From Zygnema circumcarinatum (taxonomy: Eukaryota; Streptophyta; Zygnematophyceae; Zygnematales; Zygnemataceae): 64,000 bases of DNA. Of this stretch, positions 37,821 through 47,800 are shown one piece after another. Position 1 is the stretch's first letter. Each line of letters opens with the position of its first letter. The translations under genes and the position numbers were made by a program. The stretch lies in contig CM074823.1 in the NCBI GenBank assembly GCA_037447605.1, forward strand, positions 1 through 64,000. Reading direction: 5' to 3'. The notes beneath the pieces were generated by a model. The model was not told the origin of the DNA and searched no databases. It saw nothing but the letters and a program-made list of their open reading frames with translations.

Positions 37821-38283
37821 TGTGAGCGGTATACATGGAGTGTGACCTGATAACTACGTTAGCGATTTGCCCTTTTAAGCAAAATTGCTTACTTAAGGGT
37901 AGATACCGGGGAGGTCCACGAGGTTGAACCACTTCTGAGGCGTGGTTTGTTGTTACATTGTTATCGAGCCTAAGGGCGGTATTTGCAATCCACCCTAAAA
38001 ACACCGTGATCTCTGAGCATGGTACGGATTGGTTGAGCTGTGGCAGCCAAGTCCGTAGGTCCATATGATGAAGGAGCTTAGACGCGCTTGTGAAAACCCT
38101 TGAGTGTTGTGCTCGAGGGGCCGAGCCACCGCGGTTTAAGGTGCAAGGGAATGTAGCGAGCGGTATCGTGGAGTGTATGACTAATACTAAATCCCTTGAT
38201 TTGCCTTTTAATGGTAAAAGCATGGGTGATACGAGAAGGTCGGGGAATTCGAACCACTGGCGGAAGCGTGGTTTATTCTGATA
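37821..38283 (+). mobile_element. TRIM-like element with tRNA-like terminal repeats (copy X)
   Basis: Two direct repeats of about 135 bp (37,821-37,957 and 38,152-38,283) flank a core of about 195 bp. Each repeat starts with TGTG or TGTA and carries a B-box-like block (gaggttgaacc; gaattcgaacc). The second repeat also has an A-box-like block, ttttaatggtaaaagc. After the first repeat ttgttatcgagcctaag resembles the initiator-Met primer site TGGTATCAGAGC, and a purine-rich run (gcaagggaa) precedes the second. This is LTR-retrotransposon architecture in miniature with no coding capacity. It interrupts the LTR of copia copy 2. Left flank is taaca; no clean target duplication is visible. An alternative is a dimeric tRNA-derived SINE. 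Confidence 0.65.
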
Positions 38284-40693
38284 AACTGTCGAGGAAGGGG
38301 TGTGTATTACAGTCGGGGGCGACCCATGGCTAACTTGATTAATGTGGCGTAGGATGAGCGAGGCGAGGGAGTAGTTCTTTGCTGCGTCTGATTGTATCTT
38401 TCATTGTATAAAGAAGAGGTTTTTAGGCGGTGGAAGCTTTCTCCTTACCTGCTTGTCTCTCGATTGCCTAGCTTTGGAGAACCGCGGTAGTCATCATGTG
38501 GGGCAAACCCGCGGAGAACTTACCCGGAAGGAGCCGGGGAAAGGGGGCTAAGTTTTTTGACCCTCCAGTCACCGGCGGCCTGGTGCCTCGTGCCTCGTGC
38601 CTCGCCTTGTGCCTCGTGCCTCGCCTCGTGCCTCGTGCCTCGCCTCGTGCCTCGTGCCTCGCCTAGTGCGCAGGCGCACCGCTGCGTGCGCATTGCTCGC
38701 ACAGTGCACCGTGCCTGGCACCGTGCCTGCGTGCCTGCGCTACCGTGCCTGCGTGCCTGCGCCCATTGCCTGCGTGCCGCCTGGAGTACTTTGTGGCTGC
38801 GCGTGCCTCGTACCTCTCTCGTGCCTCGTGCCTGCGCCTCGTGCCTCGCGCCTCGCCAAGTGCCTGCGTGCCTCGCCTGCGTGCCTGCCGTGCGCACGCA
38901 CAGTGCACCGTGCTCGCACGGTGCCTGCGTGCCTTGCCTGCGTGCCTCGTGCCTCGCCCACCGTTACTTTTTCTAGTACTTTTCCTTTTAGGTGCCTGGG
39001 TGTCTCGCTGGTGCCTGGGTGCCTCAGCCTCGCCCTAGTGCCTGGTGCCTGCCTGTGCCTCGTGCCTCTCTAGTGCCTGGAAGTGCCTCGCCTCGTGCCT
39101 GGGTGCACCAGCCTCGTGCATCATTGCACCAGCGCCTGCGCCCCAGTGCCTCGTGCCTGCGCCTGCGTGCCTCGTGCCTCTCAGTGCCTGCGTGCGGGTA
39201 CTTACCGTGCCTGCGTGCCTCGCACCGTGCCTCGTGCCTCACCCCAGTGCAAGTGCGCCTCGTGCCTGTGCCTGCGCCTGAGTGCTTCGTGCCTCGCCTG
39301 GGTGCCTGCGTGCCTCGCCTGCGTGCCTGCGTGCCTTTCTTAGTGCCTCGTGCCTCGCCTAGTGCCTCGTGCCTCGCCTCGTGCCTCGTGCCTCGCCTCG
39401 TGCCTTGTGCCTCGCCTCGTGCCTCGTGCCTCGTGCCTCCCCTCGTGCCTCGTGCCTCGCCTGCGTGTCTCATTGCCTAAGCCTGCGTGCCTGTTACTGC
39501 GCCTGCGTCGCGTGAGTGCCTCGCCCTAATTACCACGTGCTGCTCGCCTGCGTGCCTGCGTGCCTGCGCCTGCGTGCCTGCGTGCACCGTGCCTGCGTGC
39601 CTGCGTGCCTCGCCCCAGTGCCACCGTGCCTCGCCTGCGTGTTACCGTGCCTCACCTGCGTGCACCGTGCTTTCGCCTGCGTCGTCGTGCCTCACTAGTG
39701 CCTCGTGCCTCGCCACCGTGCCTCGTGCCTGCGCCTACGTGCCTGCGTGCCTGCGCCTGCGTACCTGGAGTGCCCTGCGCTAATGCACGCCTGCGCTGGT
39801 GCCTGCGTGCCTGCGCCTGCGTGCACCGTGCCTTGCACAGTGCCCACCGTGTGCCCCGCCCACCGTGCCTAGAGCTGCCTCACCTGCGTGCCTCGTGCCT
39901 GCTTCCCAGTGCCTGGAAATTGCCTGCTTAGCCTCCTTCGTGCCTGCGCCTCGTGCCTCGTTCCTGTACCTCGTCGTGCCTGCGTGCCTGCTTTAATTGC
40001 CTCGTGCACCACTTCGTGCCTCGTGCCGCGCACCGTGCCTGCATTACCTGCGCCTGCGTGCCTGCGTGCGCACCGCTGAGTGCCTGCGTGCCTCGCCACC
40101 GTGCCTGCGTGCCTGCGCTGAGTGCCTGCGTGCTCACTGAACCTCGTGCCTCTGCCTCGTGCCTGCGTGCCTGCGCCTGCGTGCCTGCGTGCCTGCGCCC
40201 CATTGCCTGCGTGCACTGCGCCTGCGTGCGCTGCCGCCCTGCGTGCCTCACGTGCCTCATTACTTTCGCCTCGTGCCTGCGTGCCTGCGCCTCGTGCCTG
40301 CAGCCTGCGCCAAGTGCCTGCGTGCCTCACCTGATGCCTCGTGCCTTGCACAGTGCCTTGTGCCTCGTATGGTGCCTGCGACGCGCCTGCGTGCCTGCGT
40401 GCCTGCGCCTGCATTACACCGTGTCGCCCTAGTGCCTGTTACTCGCCTGCGTGCCTTGTGCCTGCGCCCTGCGTGCCTGTGCCTGCGCCTGCGTGCCTGG
40501 CGCCTCGCTGAGTGCCTGCGTTACTTTTCATACCATTGCCTGCGTGCCTCTCTGTGTAGTGCCTCGTGCACCGCCTGGGTGCCACCGTGCCTCATGCCTG
40601 CGCCTGCGCACCGTGCCTGGCCTGGTGCCTGCGTGCTTTGCACAGATGCCTGCGTGCACCGCCTGCGTGCCTCGTGCCTGCGCCTGCGTGCCT

Positions 40694-40827
40694 TGTAAGC
40701 AGCATATACTCATGGAATTTGTATGGCCAGAGTACTACGTCCATGATTTGCCTTTTAATGGTAAAGCACATGTGTGGAGATGCAGGGAGGTCTTGAGTTC
40801 GAATACTAACAGGCGAGGTTACTTACA
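40694..40827 (+). mobile_element. Solo LTR of the tRNA-like TRIM family
   Basis: A single terminal repeat of 134 bp running from TGTAAGCAGC to GGTTACTTACA, flanked on both sides by tgcct, consistent with a 5-bp target duplication (caution: tgcct is abundant in the surrounding minisatellite). Inside are ccttttaatggtaaagc (A-box-like, forming a D-arm-like CTTT/AAAG hairpin) and gagttcgaat (B-box-like). It best defines the LTR ends of the family. Confidence 0.65.
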
Positions 40828-41002
40828 TGCCTCGTGCCTACGCCTGCGCACCATTGCCTCTCCCACAGTGACTCGTGCCTGCGCTGAGTGCACGGTGCTG
40901 CACAGTGCCTGCCGTGCCTGCGCCTGCGTGCCTGCGTGCCTGCGTGCCTGCCTGGGTGCCTGCGTGCCTGCGCGCAGTGCCTGGTGCCTGCAAGCCTGCG
41001 TG

Positions 41003-41455
41003 TGTAGCGGCGCTATACATGGGTTGGCAATAAGCAGGAAATCACTACATCATGGTTGCCTTTTAATGGTAAAAGCACTTAGGTGAATCTTTGGGAGGTC
41101 ACGAGTTCGAACCTATACTGCCAGGCAGCGGGTTGCGTTATTAGTATGGGGAACGAGGGCCCATTATTTGCAATCCACCCTAAAAAGCTGCAGGTGATCT
41201 CGAGCATGAATGCGGTTGGCAATGGGGGAGTGCAGATAGTCAACACATGTGTTAGCCAGGCTTGAAACGGTTGCTGTGAAAAACCTTGTTGCTTCGGGCA
41301 GGCAGGAACAGGTGGGGAGGAATGTAGCGCTATACATGGAGTTGTATATGGCAGTACTTACATCATGATTTGCGCACAATGGTAAAAGCACTTAGGTGAT
41401 GAATCTTGCGGGAGGTCACGAGTTAGAACCTGCTTTGCGGCGGGTTAAATTTATC
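41003..41455 (+). mobile_element. TRIM-like element with tRNA-like terminal repeats (copy Y)
   Basis: Terminal repeats start tgtagcggcgctatacatg (41,003) and tgtagcgctatacatgg (41,323). Both contain atggtaaaagcacttagg and a B-box-like block (gagttcgaacct; gagttagaacct). The core includes tttgcaatccaccctaaaa, shared with copies X and Z. The second repeat is directly preceded by the polypurine run ggtggggaggaa (41,311-41,322), as in an LTR element. The primer-site region is degraded. The element sits in the minisatellite and has no coding potential. Confidence 0.65.
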
Positions 41456-41789
41456 GTGCTCGTGCCTGCGCCTGCGTGCCTGGAGTGCGCACCAGCCTGC
41501 ATTGCCTCGTGCCTGCGCCTGCGTGCCTGCGTTACTTTTCGCTGAGTGCCGCCGCGCCTGCGCGCTGGTGCCTGCGTGCCTGCGTGCACCGCTGGTGCCT
41601 GCGTGCCTCGCCTAGGTGCCACCGTGCCTGCGTGCCTCACCTGCGTGCCTGGTGCCTGCGTCACAGTGCTGCCTCCGTGCCTCGCCTGCGTGTCTCGTGC
41701 CTGCGCCTGGGTGCCTCCTTTCCTGCATTTTCGTCTAGGTGCCTGCATTACTTTCGCCCTGCGTGCCTGCATTACCGCCCCAGTGCACC

Positions 41790-42237
41790 ATCCCAACAAA
41801 CACACTTGGCGCAGGTTTGAACACAAGACATATCGGTATCCACACACAGTACTTTACCATTAAAGGCAGCTTTGGCGGATATAAGTACTAGGCCCGTACA
41901 ACACATGTATATGGCCGTTTAAATACGTTCCTCCCATACCTAAGCGGGGCTGAAGTCACCGGCGCCTCAAAAAGGAGTTTCCGCGAAGGCGTGATTCAAG
42001 CTCCTTGACACATGGGCTACTGACCTTAGCCCTCGAGGCCCTTGGGGAGGCGTTAAGGTACCATGCTCGAGAGATGGCGGTGTTTTAGGTGGATTACAAA
42101 TGCAGAACGCGCTCGATGCGATGTAACAAACGCCCAGCTGCAAGGTTTTGAACACAGCGGAACCTCCGGTATCCACACAGTAGCTACCGACTAAAAGGCA
42201 GCAGCGGATATAAGTCTTGGGCCATGCAGCGCGCCTT
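41790..42237 (-). mobile_element. TRIM-like element with tRNA-like terminal repeats (copy Z)
   Basis: Same structure on the minus strand. The repeats at about 42,125-42,237 and 41,790-41,928 each contain, in reverse, a form of gcctttaatggtaaag, a shared ggataccg block and a B-box-like gtgttcaaacc. The core on the minus strand has atttgtaatccaccta and gagcatggtacc, matching X. The minus strand reads atgggaggaac just before the second repeat (polypurine tract). Repeat ends are diverged, so boundaries are approximate. Confidence 0.58.
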
Positions 42238-42789
42238 AAGCGTTTGCTTCTGTTTCGTGCTGCGCTGGTGCCTGTGCTGCGCGCCATGCCTGCGTGCCTC
42301 GTGCCTGCGCACCGTGCGCAAATTACTGCGCCTGCGTGCCTGCGTGCCGCCTGCGTGCCTTGCCCGCGCGCGCCAAATTGCCTTGTACGCACCGTGCGCC
42401 ATTACCTGCTTCGTAAAAGCTCGTACACCATACCAATACTTTCCGTGCCTGCGCCGCACCGTGCCTCGTGCACCTCGCCCTACGTGCTGCGTGCACCGCC
42501 CTGAGCCTGCGTGCCTGCGCACAGTGCCTGCGTGCCTGCGCTTCGTGCCTCGTGCCTGCGCTTCGTGCCTGCGTGCCTGCGCCCCTGCATTACTCGTGCT
42601 GCCACAAATGCACAGAGTACTTTCGCCTGGAGTACCTCGTGCCTCGCACGGTGCCTTGTGCGCCGCCTGCGTGCCTCGTGCCTGCGCCTCGTGCCTTGTG
42701 CCTTGCCTGCGTGCCTCGTGCCTGCGTGCCTCGCCTGCGTGGCTTCGTGCCTCACCGCCTTGGCTGCTGCGTGCGCTTGCTGGCCTTCA

Positions 42790-43467
42790 CATTTGATCAC
42801 CTGAGGAGGTGTACTTAGGGGCGGCGCTCGTCTGAATCTTTCTCGCATTTGTGGTAAATTGTGGCGTCGGGGACCACCTAGGGCAGGGAAGGGTCTGGGG
42901 ATGAGAACATGCGAAGGTTGCAAGATTCCGTCGCGGCGCGGTACCTCTTGAGACGCATATGTAGCCAGCCAGCGTCGCCCGATGTGAGGCCGAGGATGGC
43001 GGGGCATCGACCACATCTTCCTTCGTTTGGAGCGTACGCCGTCGTTCATTACCGATGCAGTTTCACGCGATAGATACCCGGGCCAATTTGTCGTCGGACC
43101 AGCCTTGCGTAGCGTAAGGATCGACGTGCGCCGGCGATGCGGCGGCGCGTCGCCAGCGGCGCCGCTGAGCTATGGCGGCGTTAGATGCGTTGTACACCTA
43201 CGACCCATTGAGTCCGGAGAGAGGAGCAGCAGCGTGTGATGCGCGGTAGGCTACAACTTCCCGATCCTCCATCTTTGGTAGGAGGTTGACGGAAATATAA
43301 AGGCGTGGGTGGCTGTCGTCCCACCCAACCAGCGTCTGCGGCGACCGGTTTTCCCAGAGGCTCGCCCTCTCTGGTTCACTCTCTCTCTCACCCCCTTCCT
43401 CTCTCTCGTGAGACTTCACAGTGCGGTGTGGCGATTCATGCTGAAGAGGCGGATTTAGGTCGTTACA
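42790..43467 (+). repeat. Putative 5' LTR of an outer, non-copia element
   Basis: The last 150 bases (43,320-43,467) align with 50,726-50,875: cccacccaacc, a CT-rich stretch, then gctgaagaggcgg and gtcgttaca. A TATA-like aatataaagg lies at about 43,290, consistent with a promoter followed by a transcribed CT-rich leader. The left boundary with the minisatellite is unclear. No tRNA primer site is recognisable after gtcgttaca. Confidence 0.5.
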
Positions 43468-45212
43468 TTTTGAGTAGCGGAGAACGCGTTCGCGGCCTTC
43501 TCTTTAATAAGAGAACCTGCGGGTCATGGTGACCACCGCGCCGGGCGGAGGGACCAGGGGAGCCCTGGGGCCGCCACCTCCACCACCTTTCCCGGGGCGG
43601 GTGATGGAGGGAGAACTGGAGGCGCGGCTCCCAGCCGGAGGGCCCGATCCCAACCACCGGTCGGCCAAAGGTCATCGTGGTGGCTACTACCTCCCTCGCG
43701 GCTCCACGGGCACGGCCCGGCTCAGCCCGGGGAAATCCACCGATCCCGTGATGGGGCCCAGCATCATGATGGCGGCGTCCACGAATGAAGAAGAGGATCC
43801 GGCGAAGCTGGGCGGATGTAAAGGCGGCGTAGCGTGCGCCACCATGGCTTTGCTCTGGCCAGTGGGCGGTAGACTCCTGATCCCGCCGCTTCCGGTGGAC
43901 CGCAGCTCCCAAATAGATTCAGACCCCGGACGGGGCTTTCAGGAGGATAGAAAGAAGGTATGCCGGGCAACCTCGGTTTGTAGAAGCGTGGATAGAGGTC
44001 ACGGGGAATGGGTGAGCCAAACCACTTTCCGTGGCGTCGTCTGTCAGACGCCCCAGCGTCTGCGGCGGAAAAACCTTGTGAGGAAGTCAGGACCCACAGT
44101 TTTCCGGAGTCCTGCACCGGTGGCGAACCACAGCGATGGGGACCCGCGTCGAGAGGCAACTCTTTGAAAGAGGCGGGAGGAAAGATCAGTCCTCGGACTG
44201 CTCCCATAACCTCACGGATGCCCAGGCAGGTCCGGGCCAGGTAACCCGGCTCCTTTTTAGGCCGAACATCCTACCGCAATTTGCTCTGATTGAGCAGTGA
44301 TTTGGGTCAAGCGAAGGGTTGCACCTTAACTGCGACCAACTGTCGCTCCCGGTGGGTAAGCTGCTTACCCCTTTTCGAAGGAGCCGCTATACCGTGTGTA
44401 TGAGGGGCCTCTGGAATTGGGGGCGGTGGGATAGAGATTGAGAGATAGGCTTTATCAAGCGGCACCTGAGGGCCTGGATCCCGGCTTTGGAGAGCCGGGG
44501 ATAGGATTTGAGAACATGGTCCAAGCGGCGGCGTGGCGGTTCTGCGAGACTGCGACAAAGTAGTGCCTCGAGATCACCCTCTGGCCTGGCGGAGCGGTGG
44601 CGGTTCTTTTCCGCCGGGGAATGGCGAGAAGCCGCACGAGGGAAAGCGACCTAAGGGCAACGGCGGACTGCGAAAGCCGGAGTGGGACGCTAACTCTGTT
44701 TGCAGCCGCGATGCGTATTCGATTCAGACGCCGCCCTGCCGGCGATCGCAGGCCACGCCTTCCAGGCATGGCCGGAGGTGGGCGGCGGTCAGGGGTCGTG
44801 GAAGATGGGGACCCTAAATCACACTTGGCTGGCGGGGAAAGAACAAAGCGGAAGCTTGGCGAGGAAGTGGCTGCCCGCCTGCTTGTTGCCAGTTGGCTCA
44901 GGAGGAAATGGAAGTGCAGCGGAGAACAAGAATTTCGGCTATATGAGGAGGGCACAAGGCGGGGATTGCCCTTCAACACCAAGGACAAAGGGGCAAGAGG
45001 CGTGGGAAAACCCCCAACCACACCCCGGAAGCTTGGGAGATTGGATTCGGCGGTGGTTATCTTAGCATAGGCTAGGGGAGGGGAATGGGGCTGCCATCAG
45101 GATAAGACTCTTGTTTCTTAGAACCACTGGACATTCTTAGCTTGGTGGGGCCTTTGGGGGTACTGAATCTCTTTGTGTTTGATGTGTACTTGTTGTAGAT
45201 TACAGAAGTAGA
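43468..45212. other. Internal region of outer element, unrecognised
   Basis: About 1.7 kb of GC-rich sequence between the putative outer LTR and copia copy 3. Open frames of 100-213 codons occur on both strands (for example 43,526-44,167 plus; 45,021-44,455 minus), but none shows a family motif I know. No reverse transcriptase, protease or integrase signature is visible. It could be gag-like or captured host sequence. Confidence 0.4.
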
Positions 45213-45971
45213 TTACAGCGTTGTATAGTCTAGCCGGATAATGAACTGAAGGCGAACATGAAGCTGACAAAAAGGATGGTCGGCCTTGAACAATGTGGCG
45301 ATAAGTTAGGACGTGACGTGGCCGAAACAGGTATTATTAGCGGAGCGAAAGTTCAAGCATTAAGCGCGAACAACATTTGATGCATCTGCGGATCTTGGGG
45401 CCTTGAGGGCAGGGCAGCGGACGAAGAACGCTTCGTGGTATGGCAGTGTCACGAGGTATGCGGACTTCTTACTTAGGCATAGAACTCTGATGTGGGCCCG
45501 TAAAAGGAAGCTAAGTGTCGAGGGCATGCGCCGGTCTTGACCATGGCCAGGCCAAAAGACCCGAACCAAAGACCCGTGGCCGTGCCGTCGAAAGACGAAG
45601 CGAAATCGCGGCACTGCGTACACTTAGAATGAAGCACATTTCGTACGCAGCTCTCATCCTCTCATACTCACCAGCCCGGGTGTGTAGCGGCCCGAGTGAA
45701 CCGCTGTGAGAGGTTGTGTGGTATGGGAATAGGAAAAAGCGGGGGTAGTTGAAGCTGCATTCAGTAGTGAGCCTTCTTGCAATCTGTTGTACTTCACTCC
45801 AAAGAAAACCAGAGTTTTATGCCCGGTGGGGCTTTCTCTACCTTGTGTTCTTTTCTTGCACATCTGTCTTGAGCATTCCTTTCGTGAACTGCTGCACTGA
45901 AGATGTCAACGAATTCCGGACAGAGTGGAGGAGACTTTGTTGAAAGGAGATCCTCGGTGGAATCTCCAACA
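45213..45971 (+). repeat. 5' LTR of copia copy 3
   Basis: Starts near gttgtatagtctagccgg and ends ctccaaca just before the primer site, about 759 bp. Compared with the 3' LTR, about 35 bases are missing at the 5' terminus, between TGTTGTA and tagtct. Confidence 0.82.
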
Positions 45972-46595
45972 AGTGGTATCAGAGCTGATAACGATCTTCG
46001 GCACAACCTTCCTACCTTTCGAGGTACTGACTACAAGGATTGGCGGTGGCACATGATGACACTTCTGCAGACCAGAAATCTGGTTCAGTACGTGAACTGG
46101 ACCATCAGACCACCGACCGAGACTTCGACCATGGCAGCCGACGCACTGGCTACGTGGACGAAGAAGGACGCTCAAGTGAGGCAGCTCATTGCCTCAAGCG
46201 TCAGAGGGAACCCTGCAAAGATGCTTCGGGTGCAGCAGTTTGCCTACGCAATGTGGGAGAAGCTCGCCAACATCTACGGCACCATCGACAAATCCGAGAC
46301 AGTCTTCATTCATGTTACGAAGAAGACCAGCTTCGAGGACGTGATGGCGGTCGAACAGCGGAGGCCCCAAACGAAGAGTGAAACGCCGGACAAATTCTGC
46401 ACTTCTTGCAAGCGGAACAGTCACCTTGAAGCTGAATGCCGCACCAAGAAGGCTGCCCTGGGCAACGGACCGCCCTCCAGCGCGCCAAAGAAGGACGGCA
46501 ACGGAAAAGACAAGGAGATCACTTGCTACAAGTGGGAGCCACCGGGACACTCTGCGTGCAACTGCACGGGAGACAGTTGCAACCGCAAGTGCTAA
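45903..46595 (+). CDS. gag: Copia gag polyprotein (readable)
   Basis: An uninterrupted 230-codon frame encoding a copia-type Gag, which would package element RNA. LPTFRGTDYKDWRWHM near residues 36-51 is the conserved start of the plant copia gag domain. A complete zinc knuckle CTSCKRNSHLEAEC (C-x2-C-x4-H-x4-C) lies near residues 163-176, and a second, CYKWEPPGHSACNC, has Trp in place of the second Cys. The first ATG (45,903) lies inside the LTR, so the frame runs through the LTR end and the primer site; an internal ATG near 46,054 is the alternative start. The frame stops at 46,593, before any protease. Expression is uncertain. Confidence 0.82.
   Translation: MSTNSGQSGGDFVERRSSVESPTSGIRADNDLRHNLPTFRGTDYKDWRWHMMTLLQTRNLVQYVNWTIRPPTETSTMAADALATWTKKDAQVRQLIASSVRGNPAKMLRVQQFAYAMWEKLANIYGTIDKSETVFIHVTKKTSFEDVMAVEQRRPQTKSETPDKFCTSCKRNSHLEAECRTKKAALGNGPPSSAPKKDGNGKDKEITCYKWEPPGHSACNCTGDSCNRKC
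45974..45986 (+). other. Primer binding site (initiator Met tRNA), copia copy 3
   Basis: TGGTATCAGAGCT two bases after the LTR end CAACA; identical in core and spacing to copy 1. Confidence 0.93.
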
Positions 46596-47800
46596 CGGGA
46601 GCACGTGCGGTGGCGGCAAAGCAACGTGCGCTTACGACAGCGCGCTCAAGCTGCCGCGAAGCTGCCCACGCTACGGACGGCGTGACGAGCAGCAAAGCCG
46701 CGAGTGCTGGGAGCACAAGCGAAGGGGAGCAACGTGCACTTACGACAGTGCGCTCAGCAACCAATTAGTTGCCCCCCCCACCACTGAACTGTGCGAGGAG
46801 CAATGAAGCCGTGCGTGCAAGGGAGCACACGCGAAGGATCGACGAGAGCCTCTCACGGCCCACTCAACGATCGGGAGCCTGCTCGCGCCACGGCCAGCGT
46901 GACGTGCAGAGGATCCGCGCGCAAGGCTGCGCGTGAAGGCAGTGAGTCGAAACACGCTAGGGGACGCCCGGATAGCGAATCTCACGACTGCAGTCCTGCT
47001 CAAGACGTGTGGAGCAGCGACAATGGAGCCGCGCACACCTCGAGGAGGGAGCGCGAAGGCGGAGCCACGCACGTTAACGAAAACGTGCTCAAGGACCGTA
47101 GTCCTGACCACGACACGAGGAGCAGTGACATTAAAGCCAAACGTGCTGAGCGCAGCACGGGCTAAAGCGGAGGAGCTGCATGCGCTACGTACACTGCACG
47201 CAACGACCGCAACATTACACGCACCACGGATGGCGCGAGTAACTTCAAACTGCGAGCACCTTGGAGGCTGCCCGCTATGGCGGAGTCACGCACGCTACCG
47301 ACAGCGCGCGCAGCACCCGCGGATCTGCCCGCGCCATGGAGAGCACGAGCAGCATTATCAGAGCCGTAAGAGCCACGGAGAGCTCTTGCAAAAACAGAAC
47401 TGCATGCCCTATCGACAGCGCTTGCAAAGACCGTAGACCTGCCCGCGTCACCGAGAACGCGAGCAGCAAGACCCACGCGTGCTGAGCGCAGCATGCGTGA
47501 AGGGGGAGCATCGGCGCGCGCTTCGGACAGCGCGTCCCGCGATCGTAAGCCTGCAATCACGCGAAAAGCGCGATCAGGAACGGACCCTAATCGATCTGGG
47601 GAGCAATCAAGATGTTTACGACGCTGACAGAGGCGCTATACGCAGCGCACCCAGCGACCATGGACCTGGCCGAGCCGACGACGGGAGCGGCCATTTCCGA
47701 ACCGCGAAGGTCCCGGCGGGGGCACGCGAAGGCGAAACCTCGCGCGCGACGGACAGCGCGCGCGGCAGACGCGAATTCAAAACCACGCGCGCCACCGACA
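46596..47800 (+). repeat. Degenerate tandem repeat inside copia copy 3
   Basis: At least seven imperfect units of about 105-117 bp follow gag. Anchors resembling agacctgcccgcg...gagcacgagcagc recur near 46,991, 47,103, 47,323, 47,434 and 47,550, and tgcgcttacgacagcgcgctc-like blocks recur between them. Different frames translate to similar modules such as CPRYGRRDEQQSREC (near 46,656) and CPRHGEHEQHYQSR (near 47,323), which resemble decayed zinc knuckles. Copy 1 has no equivalent visible region. Confidence 0.65.

Larger units (their letters stand above)
36480..38567 (+). mobile_element. Copia 3' remnant with LTR (copy 2)
   Basis: A plus-strand remnant keeping only the end of reverse transcriptase, RNase H, the 3' region and one LTR. 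The LTR (about 37,176-38,567) aligns with the reverse complement of 29,595-30,509: shared blocks include atttgggacatagac, gggcatgaaggac, agcctttatggggaggct and tctttcattgtataaagaa. The LTR is split by a small element at 37,821-38,283. The 5' half of the retrotransposon is absent. It lies in inverted orientation to copy 1. Confidence 0.85.
38568..42785. repeat. GC-rich minisatellite, interrupted
   Basis: Short degenerate units built from gtgcctcgtgcctcgcctc and gtgcctgcgtgcctgcgcc, roughly 8-19 bp, fill 38,568-40,690, 40,830-41,000, 41,456-41,790 and 42,240-42,785. Every frame is open over long stretches and encodes Cys/Arg/Ala/Leu/Val/Pro-rich strings, which I treat as a repeat artefact. It is interrupted by the small elements at 40,694, 41,003 and 41,790. 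A scrap of the same minisatellite recurs at 50,876-50,940. Confidence 0.93.

Noticed and set aside
41050-41120. A functional tRNA gene
   Set aside because: A-box and B-box and a D-arm-like hairpin are present, but I cannot form a proper anticodon arm or acceptor stem, and the unit is part of a repeated element.
38557-42818. Cys-rich proteins resembling metallothioneins or keratin-associated proteins
   Set aside because: All frames on both strands of the minisatellite are open and biased; the Cys content comes from the tgc/cgtgcc repeat.
43526-44167. 213-codon frame as a host gene
   Set aside because: GC-rich, with an equally long antisense frame, inside a putative LTR element and with no recognisable domain; left as unrecognised internal sequence.
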